A stretch of 64,000 nucleotides of DNA. It comes from Omphiscola glabra (taxonomy: Eukaryota > Mollusca > Gastropoda > Lymnaeidae). Both the position numbers and the translations under genes were made by a program. Of this stretch, positions 48,309-60,096 are shown piece by piece (the first letter of the stretch is position 1; every line of letters begins with the position of its first letter). The stretch is taken from contig OZ024801.1 of NCBI GenBank assembly GCA_964017045.1, positions 34,583,257 to 34,647,256 of the forward strand, given 5' to 3'. Under the pieces are notes generated by a model. The model was not told the origin of the DNA and did no database searches. It saw nothing but the letters and a program-made list of their open reading frames with translations.

Positions 48309-49386
48309 TTATATATATATATATTATTATTATTATTATTATTATGGGTAGTTTTCTATAGCGTGGTACCCCAGCCTAGGGCTGGGCTCACCACGCTGTA
48401 CATGCAAATTAAAATGAACTTAAAAAATATAAATTAAAAACCAACCATTCCATAACAATTTACATGTGAAGCCATGGATGGCACTCAGCAGCATCGTTTA
48501 ACTTTCAGAGGGGGAATCAGTCAGGATAGTAAAGTTTAAAGAGGTGTGTTTTGAGTGCAGTTTTGAAGGCTGTGATGGTTGATATATTTCTGATGTGTAG
48601 TGGAAGAGAATTCCATTGTTTGGGGGCACAGTAAGAGAAAGATCTTTCACCGTATGTTTTTGTGCGAGTCTTAGGGACAGAAAGAATACGATCGTCTGCG
48701 GAGGAGCGAAGCTGTCGAAGGGGTGAATAGACAGAGAGAATTTCGGTTAGATATGAAGGGCAGGAATTCGAGAAAAAGTGGTGGCACAGAACAGAGAGTT
48801 TATAATCAATCCGTGCTTGTACAGGGAGCCAATGAAGTGAATGAAGTAGTGGTGTGACGTGATCACGTTTTTTTGCCTTTAAAACTAGCCTAGCAGCTGA
48901 GTTTTGAACCTTTTGTAATCTTTCTAAGAAGTGTTTTGGTGAGCCTGACAGAAGAGAGTTGCAGTAGTCAAGACGAGAGAGAACAAGAGCACAGACTAAG
49001 GTTTTTGTTGCACTAACTGTGAGGTAGTGGCGGATGGAGCTGATCTGACGGATAGCAGTGTATGCAGAGCGACAAATGTGAGATATATGTTTATCTAGAG
49101 ACATGTTGTTAGACAGAATATAACCAAGATTCCTAGTTGAGTATGTAAACTGTATGTCTGAGTTACCTACTTGAAATGAGGTGGGGAGAGCTGAGTTAGA
49201 GGATGATTTGTGATCATGAATAAGAAGTGCTTCCGTTTTGTCATCGTTAAGTTTCAACTTGCTGAGTGTCATCCATGACTTGACATCACCAATACACTCC
49301 TGCAAAGTCCGGACAGCTGAATCTACAAGAGAGGGATGGGTATGCTTGTATAGTTGCGTATCATCCGCGAAAGACTGGCTCCCCAA
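48309..49386 (-). mobile_element. 5'-truncated CR1/L2-type non-LTR retrotransposon
   Basis: The minus strand holds the C-terminal part of a reverse transcriptase (next entry), then about 120 bp of 3' UTR, a strong inverted repeat at 48,360-48,397 (AGCGTGGT ... ACCACGCT with an inner CCCAGCC/GGCTGGG stem), and a terminal TAT/AT microsatellite at 48,309-48,345. A 3' hairpin plus short tandem repeat instead of poly(A) is characteristic of CR1/L2-type elements. The 5' truncation is the usual outcome of target-primed reverse transcription. Confidence 0.85.
48517..49386 (-). pseudogene. Reverse transcriptase C-terminal fragment, CR1/L2 type
   Basis: A 289-codon open stretch on the minus strand starts within the catalytic core: FADDTQLY carries the two active-site aspartates (residues 8 and 9). 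It continues with SWMTLSKLKLNDDKTE, RNLGYILS, LSRLDYCNSLLSG, SLHWLPVQARIDYK and APKQWNSLPLHIR, the conserved thumb and C-terminal blocks of CR1/L2/Rex-like RTs, and ends KLYYPD-stop at 48,517. The endonuclease domain and the palm and fingers upstream are missing. A stop codon lies immediately before the first listed residue, and there is no ATG there. The frame has no internal stop, so the insertion is fairly young, but it cannot make an active enzyme. Confidence 0.9.
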
Positions 49387-49872
49387 TTAAAATAATGTTA
49401 TCAATTCATAACTGGATACCACTGACCACTATGCCAATGGTTTCCTACCATTTCATAATTTTTGAGTGTTTTCAGAGAGAAAAAAATAAAGGGGGGGGGG
49501 GGGGGGTGCGCGTGTATCATGCGTACATATGATCAAATTTCTGTATGATTCTTTGAAAATAACAAATTATAAGGTTCACGAAAAAAAAATAGCTTTTATA
49601 TAACGACGTGTATACTTTTTTATTTTACGAATAATACAAATTTGTGACACTCAGGTACAAGCAAGGGGGTGCACTCAGGTACAATCAAACCATGCACTCG
49701 GGTACAAGCAAGGGAATACGCTCAGGTACACAGTCTGAATCTAGGATTCCTCTTCCCGGAAACGTATGTATTAATACTCTTATTTCGCATGAAAAAATTA
49801 CGATTTTGGCGCCCTGAAACAAAGCCCCCGGGGTGAGTGACGCGTAAGGTGCAGTCGTTTTGAAATTCTTAA
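49387..49872. other. Unique DNA; 16-G run and a short repeat
   Basis: A 16-G run lies at 49,491-49,506. At about 49,646-49,732 CACTCAGGTACAAGCAAGGG and diverged copies occur about four times. Confidence 0.5.
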
Positions 49873-50135
49873 TTGCAATATGGGGTGAAATATGGGAAAT
49901 ACAGGGTGAAATATGATAAATACGGGATGAAATATGGGAAATATGGGGTGAAATACGGGATGAAATATGGGAAATACGGGATGAAATATGGGAAATACGG
50001 GATGAAATACGGGAAATACGAGGTGAATATGGGAAATATGAGGGGAAATATAGGAAATACGGGTGAAATATGGGAAATACGGGGTGAAATATGGGAAATA
50101 CGGGGTGAAATATGTGGGAAATATGGGAAAAGGGA
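49873..50135. repeat. About 21-bp minisatellite, about 13 copies
   Basis: The unit core is GAAATATGGGAAATACGGG. Single-base length changes shift the frame between copies. Purine-rich on the plus strand. Confidence 0.93.
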
Positions 50136-50297
50136 AGAGGGAGTGGAGGGGGGCAACCTTCTTTGAAACCGGGACGCAACCTAATGACAAGACCGGCGCA
50201 TTAATTGACAAACTCAATATATAAAAATGGTAAAAAAATAAGAAAAAAAATAAAATATTGAAGAAAATCATATCATATCATATATCATATAATATGA

Positions 50298-51778
50298 TAT
50301 ATATAAAAGTGAAAATTTGTTTGTGGGTTTGTCTGTTCCACAAAGGCTTTTACACGGATTGATGGATCTTGACCAAACTTGGCACATATATCCATCATTA
50401 TCCAGAAGGAACACTTAAGGGGTTGAGAACTTTTAAGAACATTTCGTGTGGGGCCGGGGGCCCCGAATTCGTTTTTTTCTTATATGAGCTATATAAAACA
50501 ATTACAAACAAATACTCCTACGTGAATGGATGGACATCGATCAAACTTAGTACACGTACACTTGACTATCCATATTCAAATACCGAAGGGTACTGAACTC
50601 ATAATATCCATTCTTCTGGGGCCGGGGGCCTCATTTCATTTTTCCTTATATGAGCTATATAAATAGCGATACGCTTAATACTACTATATGTATGGATAGA
50701 TCTTGACCAAACTTAGTACACATACACTTGATTATCCATGCTCAAATACAAAATGGTACTGAACTCATAATATCCATTCCTCTGGGGCCGGGGGCCCCAT
50801 TTCATTTTTCCTTATATAAGATATGTAAATATCAATAGGCTTAGACAACACTATAGGTTCTATGTGAATTGATGGCTGTAGGCCTAGGGTGGTAGCAATA
50901 CACTTCACTGTCCGTACTTAAATACCGGTGGATTTAAAACTAATAATATCCAATATAGAATTTTCCAGAAAGTTCGATAACTTTAAAACGCTATATCTAT
51001 GGGATTATTCAATAGATTTTAATGGGACAAATTAAAAATTTTAACTTCATTACTTACCTGAATGATTTTTATAGGGTCCCATCTCAGTCAAAAACTAATT
51101 CGGTACAATTCTGGAATGTGCCCCCCGGGGCCCATCTTTTAACTTAAATGTACTATAGTTGTAAAAATGCATTTAGCTGAATATTTTTCGTATTCGAAGA
51201 ATAATTACTAAGAAAAGACAGTTTTTACACAGTTCGAGGAGGATAATACATTTAATCTAGAATGTTCCAGAAAGTTCTTTATAGGTCAATAGGCTTAATA
51301 CTCCTACATGGATGGATAGATCTTGATCAAATTTGACACATATATCCATCATTATTCGGAAAAAACGCTGAAGGGTATATGAACTTTTTATGACACTCCG
51401 TTTGGGGCCGGGGGCCCAAACTGTCGTTTTTTCCTATATTAGCTATATAAATAAAATTAACAACAAATACTCCTTCATGAATAGATGGATCGTGAGCAAA
51501 CTTAGTACACATACACTTGATTATCCATATTCAAATATCGAAGGGTACTGAATTTATAATATCCATTTCTCTGGGGCCGGGGGCCCCGTTTCATTTTTCC
51601 TTATATGAGCTATATAAATATCAATAGGCTTTGACAACACTACAGTTTATATGTGAATAGATCGATATAGGTCAAGATGGAACGGGATCCCATAGAGAAC
51701 AGTATACTAACGGGTTCTGTAGGTCACCGGGATCAGGGTCCTAATGCAATCCCGGGCCACGCCGGGTATATCGGCTAG
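50298..51778 (+). mobile_element. Non-autonomous Helitron, copy 1
   Basis: Starts TATATATAAAAGTGAAAATT and ends with the hairpin CCCGG-GCCACG-CCGGG, then TATATCGG and the terminal CTAG, followed by T: the standard Helitron 3' structure, where the hairpin stops rolling-circle transfer. It lacks Rep/helicase coding sequence. The inside is built from several diverged copies of a roughly 165-bp module containing TTGACCAAACTTAGTACACA and GGGGCCGGGGGCCCC. The 5' TC expected of Helitrons is not distinct in this AT-rich end. Confidence 0.8.
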
Positions 51779-53092
51779 TATATATATAAAAGTGAAAATT
51801 TGTTTGTGGGTTTGTTTGTCTGTTCCACAAAGGCTTTTACACGGATTGATGGATCTTGACCAAACTTGGCACATATATCCATCATTATCCAGAAGGAACT
51901 CTTAAGGGGTTGAGAACTTTTAAGAACATTTCGTTTGGGGCCGGGGGCCCCGAATTCGTTTTTTTCTTATATGAGCTAATAAAAAAATTACAAACAAATG
52001 CTCCTACGTGAATGGATGGATATCGATCAAACTTAGTACACGTACACTTGATTATCCATATTCAAATACCGAAGGGTACTGAACTCATAATATCCATTCT
52101 CCTGGGTCCGGGGGCCCCATTTCATTTTTCCTTATATGAGCTATATAAATATCGATAGGGCTAATACTCCTACATGAATGGATGGATCTTGACCAAACTT
52201 AGTACACATACACTTGATTATCCATAATCAAATACTACAGGGTACTGAACTCATAATATCCATTCCTCTGGGGCCGGGGGCCCCATTTCATTTTTCCTTA
52301 TATAAGCTATATAAATATTAATAGGCTTAGACAACACTATAGGTTCTATGTGAATTAATGGATATAGGTCTAACGTGGTAGGAATACACTTCACTGTCCG
52401 TACTTAAATACCGGTGGATTTAAAACTAATAATATCCAATCTAGAATTTTCCAGAAAGTTCCATAAATTTAAAACGCTATATCTTTGGCATTATTCAATA
52501 GATTTTAATGGGACAAATTTAAAATGTTAACTTCATTACTTACCTTAATGATATTTATAGGGCCCCATCTCGGGCAAAACTAATTCGGTACAATTATGGA
52601 ATGGGGCCCCGGGGCCCCTCTTTTAACTTAAATGTACTATAGTTATAGAAATTCATTTAGTCGTATAATTTTTCGTATTCGAAGAATATTATTACTAATA
52701 AAAGACTGTTTTTACACAGTTCGGGGAGGATAATACATTTAATCTAGAATGTTCCAGAAAGTTCTATGGGTCAATAGGCTTAGATAACACTTTAGTTTTT
52801 TTTGTGAATTGATGGATATAGGCCTAACGTGGTTGCAATACTCTGCACTGTCCGTTTTTAGATATCGGTGTATTTAAAACTAAGAATATCCAATCTAGAA
52901 TTTTACAGAAAGTTCGATATCTTTAAAAAACTAAATCTATGTCACCACCAAATCAGGAAATGGGATAAAATTGGAAAGGAGGGTCCCTAGATGAAACGGG
53001 ATCCCAAAGAGAACAGTATCCTAACGGGATCTGTAGGTCACCGGGATCGGGGTCCTAATGGATTCCCGGGCCACGCCGGGTATATTGGCTAG
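51779..53092 (+). mobile_element. Non-autonomous Helitron, copy 2, directly joined to copy 1
   Basis: Begins immediately after the CTAG of copy 1 with the same TATATATAAAAGTGAAAATT start and ends with the same CCCGG/CCGGG hairpin and CTAG (53,089-53,092), then T. It aligns with copy 1 module by module but lacks part of the right-hand module set, so the two are diverged relatives and not a recent exact duplication. Confidence 0.8.
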
Positions 53093-53429
53093 TCTCCCAT
53101 AAATTAAACTACAAGTTGTATTCATCTTTCTAAAATTGTTTTAAAATATTTTTAAAAATTTCTTTCAACCCTCTTCAAAAGTCCTTTTTTAAAATATGAA
53201 GTTGGGCATAACATTATGAGAGTCCCTGCAATGAGGTATTGTTTCTCAAAGTTATCGCATCTTAAGCCCAATACAATATCTGGTGACATTTGTGGCCTGG
53301 CTGCCCAATATCGATCTTCATTCCATGAAGTGTGTCGTGTGTTTGCCTGTTATACGGTGACTTCATACGATGTGTGTATGTGTTTGTCGATTTCAGTCTG
53401 AATATGTGTCTGTGTGCATTCGCATGCCA
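53093..53429. other. Unique spacer
   Basis: Nothing recognisable. Confidence 0.4.
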
Positions 53430-53560
53430 TTTGTGAAGGTATATGCATGCATGTGTGTGTATGTGTGTGTGTATTTATGTGTGTATTTATGTGTGTATTT
53501 ATGTGTGTACTGTGTATGTGTGCGAGTGTGAGTGTGTGTATGTTTGAGTGAGTTAAGGTG
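53430..53560. repeat. TG-rich low-complexity tract
   Basis: TGTGTGTATTTATG-type units repeat about three times within a general TG run. Confidence 0.85.
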
Positions 53561-54176
53561 CATGAGATCGTGTAAGACAGAAGTATGCGTTTCAAACACC
53601 AACCGTATGATGATCTAAAAGAAAACTTCAGGCAAAAGATTAGCGAGTTAAGTTCAAAATAAATGATCTCCTTAACTTGCCAACTACCAACGTGAAATTA
53701 ATCAAATCGTTTATACAAGTGGTCGACAAATCGCGGCTCTCTAGCAACCTGAGTGCGGCTCGGCCAGTCGACCACAAATCGGTTTTGACTCCGAAAAACA
53801 TGGTTCTTGACAAGAAATTTGGCTCTCAAAATGTTTTTGAATCGTCCTGCTGCTTTTTGGGGGACTCTTTTGACTAATGAGTTTGCCGATCAATGGCTTA
53901 TACCAACACGAATCAACGGTAAAACTATACCTGTACTCTAATAATAATCACAAATCCAATTAACGTGGTAGAAATCCGTATTCCCAAATCGTAAACACTA
54001 TCTATAGGCCATATATGTATGTCGTCGTCACTGGTGCCAAACGATGACTTCTCCCATAGGTTGAGAAATGGCAAACGGGCTCTGATATCAAAGCGAGACT
54101 TATTTCTCGTTTTGTTTTAACAAGAATACTGTCAGCGGATGGATCAATAATTAGCTTAGTTTAATGCTGTTCCACA
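53561..54176. other. Unique spacer
   Basis: No gene seen. Confidence 0.4.
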
Positions 54177-57100
54177 AACATTGAGAGGGTGGCCTTCATA
54201 CACATTGAGAGGGTGGCCTTCATACACATTGAGAGGGTGGCCTTCATACACATTGAGAGGATGGCCTTCATACACATTGAGAGGGTGGCCTTCATACACA
54301 TTGAGAGGGTGGCCTTCATACACATTGAGAGGGTGGCCTTCATACACATTGAGAGGGTGGCCTTCATACACATTGAGAGGGTGGCCTTCATACACATTGA
54401 GAGGGTGGCCTTCATACACATTGAGAGGGTGGCCTTCATACACATTGAGAGGGTGGCCTTCATACACATTGAGAGGGTGGCCTTCATACACATTGAGAGG
54501 GTGGCCTTCATACACATTGAGAGGGTGGCCTTCATACACATTGAGAGGGTGGCCTTCATACACATTGAGAGGGTGGCCTTCATACACATTGAGAGGGTGG
54601 CCTTCATACACATTGAGAGGGTGGCCTTCATACACATTGAGAGGGTGGCCTTCATACACATTGAGAGGGTGGCCTTCATACACATTGAGAGGGTGGCCTT
54701 CATACACATTGAGAGGGTGGCCTTCATACACATTGAGAGGGTGGCCTTCATACACATTGAGAGGATGGCCTTCATACACATTGAGAGGGTGGCCTTCATA
54801 CACATTGAGAGGGTGGCCTTCATACACATTGAGAGGGTGGCCTTCATACACATTGAGAGGGTGGCCTTCATACACATTGAGAGGGTGGCCTTCATACACA
54901 TTGAGAGGGTGGCCTTCATACACATTGAGAGGGTGGCCTTCATACACATTGAGAGGATGGCCTTCATACACATTGAGAGGGTGGCCTTCATACACATTGA
55001 GAGGATGGCCTTCATACACATTGAGAGGATGGCCTTCATACACATTGAGAGGGTGGCCTTCATACACATTGAGAGGGTGGCCTTCATACACATTGAGAGG
55101 GTGGCCTTCATACACATTGAGAGGGTGGCCTTCATACACATTGAGAGGATGGCTTTCATACACATTGAGAGGGTGGCCTTCATACACATTGAGAGGGTGG
55201 CCTTCATACACATTGAGAGGGTGGCCTTCATACACATTGAGAGGATGGCCTTCATACACATTGAGAGGGTGGCCTTCATACACATTGAGAGGGTGGCCTT
55301 CATACACATTGAGAGGGTGGCCTTCATACACATTGAGAGGGTGGCCTTCATACACATTGAGAGGGTGGCCTTCATACACATTGAGAGGGTGGCCTTCATA
55401 CACATTGAGAGGGTGGCCTTCATACACATTGAGAGGGTGGCCTTCATACACATTGAGAGGGTGGCCTTCATACACATTGAGAGGGTGGCCTTCATACACA
55501 TTGAGAGGGTGGCCTTCATACACATTGAGACGGTGGCCTTCATACACATTGAGAGGGTGGCCTTCATACACATTGAGAGGGTGGCCTTCATACACATTGA
55601 GAGGGTGGCCTTCATACACATTGAGAGGGTGGCCTTCATACACATTGAGAGGGTGGCCTTCATACACATTGAGAGGGTGGCCTTCATACACATTGAGAGG
55701 ATGGCCTTCATACACATTGAGAGGGTGGCCTTCATACACATTGAGAGGGTGGCCTTCATACACATTGAGAGGGTGGCCTTCATACACATTGAGAGGGTGG
55801 CCTTCATACACATTGAGAGGGTGGCCTTCATACACATTGAGAGGGTGGCCTTCATACACATTGAGAGGGTGGCCTTCATACACATTGAGAGGATGGCCTT
55901 CATACACATTGAGAGGGTGGCCTTCATACACATTGAGAGGATGGCCTTCATACACATTGAGAGGATGGCCTTCATACACATTGAGAGGGTGGCCTTCATA
56001 CACATTGAGAGGGTGGCCTTCATACACATTGAGAGGGTGGCCTTCATACACATTGAGAGGGTGGCCTTCATACACATTGAGAGGATGGCCTTCATACACA
56101 TTGAGAGGATGGCCTTCATACACATTGAGAGGGTGGCCTTCATACACATTGAGAGGGTGGCCTTCATACACATTGAGAGGGTGGCCTTCATACACATTGA
56201 GAGGATGGCCTTCATACACATTAAGAGGATGGCCTTCATACACATTGAGAGGGTGGCCTTCATACACATTGAGAGGGTGGCCTTCATACACATTGAGAGG
56301 GTGGCCTTCATACACATTGAGAGGATGGCCTTCATACACATTGAGAGGGTGGCCTTCATACACATTGAGAGGATGGCCTTCATACACATTGAGAGGGTGG
56401 CCTTCATACACATTGAGAGGGTGGCCTTCATACACATTGAGAGGGTGGCCTTCATACACATTGAGAGGGTGGCCTTCATACACATTGAGAGGGTGGCCTT
56501 CATACACATTGAGAGGATGGCCTTCATACACATTGAGAGGGTGGCCTTCATACACATTGAGAGGGTGGCCTTCATACACATTGAGAGGGTGGCCTTCATA
56601 CACATTGAGAGGGTGGCCTTCATACACATTGAGAGGGTGGCCTTCATACACATTGAGAGGGTGGCCTTCATACACATTGAGAGGATGGCTTTCATACACA
56701 TTGAGAGGGTGGCCTTCATACACATTGAGAGGGTGGCCTTCATACACATTGAGAGGGTGGCCTTCATACACATTGAGAGGGTGGCCTTCATACACATTGA
56801 GAGGGTGGCCTTCATACACATTGAGAGGGTGGCCTTCATACACATTGAGAGGGTGGCCTTCATACACATTGAGAGGGTGGCCTTCATACACATTGAGAGG
56901 GTGGCCTTCATACACATTGAGAGGGTGGCCTTCATACACATTGAGAGGGTGGCCTTCATACACATTGAGAGGGTGGCCTTCATACACATTGAGAGGATGG
57001 CCTTCATACACATTGAGAGGGTGGCCTTCATACACATTGAGAGGGTGGCCTTCATACACATTGAGAGGGTGGCCTTCATACACATTGAGAGGGTGGCCTT

Positions 57101-57922
57101 CATACACATTGAGAGGGTGGCCTTCATACACATTGAGAGGATGGCCTTCATACACATTGAGAGGATGGCCTTCATACACATTGAGAGGGTGGCCTTCATA
57201 CACATTGAGAGGGTGGCCTTCATACACATTGAGAGGGTGGCCTTCATACACATTGAGAGGATGGCCTTCATACACATTGAGAGGGTGGCCTTCATACACA
57301 TTGAGAGGGTGGCCTTCATACACATTGAGAGGATGGCCTTCATACACATTAAGAGGATGGCCTTCATACACATTGAGAGGGTGGCCTTCATACACATTGA
57401 GAGGGTGGCCTTCATACACATTGAGAGGGTGGCCTTCATACACATTGAGAGGATGGCCTTCATACACATTGAGAGGGTGGCCTTCATACACATTGAGAGG
57501 ATGGCCTTCATACACATTGAGAGGGTGGCCTTCATACACATTGAGAGGGTGGCCTTCATACACATTGAGAGGATGGCCTTCATACACATTGAGAGGGTGG
57601 CCTTCATACACATTGAGAGGATGGCCTTCATACACATTGAGAGGGTGGCCTTCATACACATTGAGAGGGTGGCCTTCATACACATTGAGAGGGTGGCCTT
57701 CATACACATTGAGAGGGTGGCCTTCATACACATTGAGAGGGTGGCCTTCATACACATTGAGAGGGTGGCCTTCATACACATTGAGAGGGTGGCCTTCATA
57801 CACATAAGAGGATGGCCTTCATACACATTGAGAGGGTGGCCTTCATACACATTGAGAGGGTGGCCTTCATACACATTGAGAGGGTGGCCTTCATACACAT
57901 AAGAGGATGGCCTTCATACACG
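54177..57922. repeat. 24-bp satellite-scale array, about 156 copies
   Basis: The unit is GAGAGGGTGGCCTTCATACA plus CATT. Almost all copies are identical apart from one G/A site (GAGGGTGG versus GAGGATGG). Rare markers reveal block duplication: GGCTTTCATA at 55,151 and 56,687 (1536 bp, 64 units) and ATTAAGAGG at 56,220 and 57,348 (1128 bp, 47 units). The last 130 bp hold two 23-bp units (CACATAAGAGG), 95 bp apart. Four frames are open for over 1200 codons because 24 is a multiple of three; none is a gene. Confidence 0.98.
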
Positions 57923-58191
57923 ACTCAAATGAATGGGATACCATGGAGTTAAAATATTAATGTGTTGATGGGCTGTGGCGAGGGGGGAGAAGGGGTGCCG
58001 ATTTCTTTTCAGTTCAAGTGATAACTTTTTAAATATATTCTAAACTTTATTTTCAAGACAAATAATTCCTGGACATAATGGGGTGGCGGAATTATGCTAA
58101 ATTTGAAAAAAACGTTTATGTTGGCCTAATAATAGAATAAGCGTACAAAAAGTGTTTGTTTTTTTGTATTACATATTTTTTTTTTAAAAAC

Positions 58192-59240
58192 ATGACCAAT
58201 GATGTCAAGCTACTGACCAATGATGTCAAGCTACTGACCAATGATGTCAAGCTACTGACCAATGATGTCAAGCTACTGACCAATGATGTCAAGCTACTGA
58301 CCAATGATGTCAAGCTACTGACCAATGATGTCAAGCTACTGACCAATGATGTCAAGCTACTGACCAATGATGTCAAGCTACTGACCAATGATGTCAAGCT
58401 ACTGACCAATGATGTCAAGCTACTGACCAATGATGTCAAGCTACTGACCAATGATGTCAAGCTACTGACCAATGATGTCAAGCTACTGACCAATGATGTC
58501 AAGCTACTGACCAATGATGTCAAGCTACTGACCAATGATGTCAAGCTACTGACCAATGATGTCAAAATACTGACCAATGATGTCAAGCTACTAACCAATC
58601 ATGTCAACCTACGGACCAATGATGTCAAGCTACTGACCAATGATGTCAATCTACTGACCAATGATGTCAAGCTACTGACCAATGATGTCAAGCTACTGAC
58701 CAATGATGTCAAGCTACTGACCAATGATGTCAAGCTACTGACCAATGATGTCAAGCTACTGACCAATTATGTCAACCTACGGACCAATGATGTCAAGCTA
58801 CTGCCCAATGATGTCAATCTACTGACCAATTATGTCAAGCAACTGACCAATGATGTCAAGCTACTGACCAATGATGTCAAGCTACTGACCAATGATGTCA
58901 ACCTACGGAACAATGATGTCAAGCTACTGACCAGTGATGTCAAGCTACTGACCAATGATGTCAAGCTACTGACCAATGATGTCAAGCTACTGACCAATGA
59001 TGTCAAGCTACTGACCAATGATGTCAAACAACTGACCAATGATGTCAAACAACTGACCAATGATGTCAAGCTACTGACCAATGATGTCAAGCTACTGACC
59101 GATGATGTCAAGCTTCAGACCAATGATGTCAAGCAACTGACCGATGATGTCAAGCTACTGACCGATGATGTCAAGCTTCAGACCAATGATGTCAAGCAAC
59201 TGACCAGTGATGTCAATCTACTGACCAATGATGTCAGTGT
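58192..59240. repeat. 21-bp minisatellite, about 50 copies, sharp homogeneity gradient
   Basis: The unit is GACCAATGATGTCAAGCTAC plus T. The first 17 or so copies are identical; from about 58,565 rightwards variants accumulate (AACCTACGG, AAGCTTCAG, AAACAACTG). The plus frame is open for 367 codons (NDVKLLT heptads) and the right end runs into GTAAGT at 59,240, so a coiled-coil exon cannot be fully excluded, but no independent coding evidence exists. Confidence 0.95.
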
Positions 59241-59368
59241 AAGTCTTTTGATCCTTTGACAAATACACTGTTGAGGGTTTTTTTGTTTTTGTTCTATTAT
59301 TCACCTTTGACCCTAACTTGTATTCGGGTGAATATTTTCCCATCCTACCTCTCATGATATAACTCTCA

Positions 59369-59575
59369 GAGACATGCACTGTGCACTGTGATCAGAGAGA
59401 CATGCACTGTGCACCGTGGTCAAAGAGACATGCACTGTGCACCGTGGTCAAAGAGACATGCACTGTGCACCGTGGTCATAGAGACATGCACTGTGCACCG
59501 GGATCAGAGAGACATGCACTGTGCACCGTGATCATAGAGACATGCACTGTGTACTGTGGTCAGAGAGACTTGCAC
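59369..59575. repeat. 27-bp minisatellite, about 7.5 copies
   Basis: The unit core is GAGACATGCACTGTGCACCG. Alternation of TGGTCAAAG, TGATCAGAG and TGATCATAG variants marks individual copies. The unit contains the palindrome GTGCAC. Confidence 0.95.
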
Positions 59576-59617
59576 TGTTTTTGGTTACCACATGAATAAA
59601 TGTGATTTTGCCCACTG

Positions 59618-59635
59618 CCCCCCCCCCCCCCCCCC
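59618..59635. repeat. 18-C run
   Basis: A homopolymer of C, one of many long G or C runs in the window. Confidence 0.95.
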
Positions 59636-59837
59636 AACTTCAATCCGGTCAAGTATGGAGATTACCAGCGAATCCAGCTCTGGGGTAAAAGTTAATGGGA
59701 AATCTTAGAATCGGATGACCACATCTCGTCTTACAATAAGGAGGCAGAGGTTGACCACGACACTCAAAAACTTTCTACGCCACTCAACTTATTATATAAC
59801 CTCAATAAGTCTGGTTTTATTGTTAGAGTAAAGGGTG

Positions 59838-60096
59838 TGCCTGCATACCATCCAACATCCACGTGCCTGCACACCATCCAACATCCACGTGCCTGCATAC
59901 CATCCAACATCCACGTGCCTGCACACCATCCAACATCAGCGTGCCTGCACACCATCCAACATCCGCGTGCCTGCATACCATCCAACATCAGCGTGCCTGC
60001 ACACCATCCAACATCCACGTGCCTGCACACCATCCAACATCCGCATGCCTGCATACCATCCAACATCCACGTGCCTGCACACCATCCAACATTCAA
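59838..60096. repeat. 26-bp minisatellite, about 10 copies
   Basis: The unit core is CATCCAACATCCACGTGCC. Variants CATACC/CACACC and CCACGTG/CAGCGTG/CCGCGTG alternate. Three frames stay open. Confidence 0.95.

Noticed and set aside
54156..57902. Four overlapping open frames of more than 1200 codons
   Set aside because: They consist only of the 24-bp repeat read in different frames on both strands; the period is a multiple of three and the unit lacks stops.
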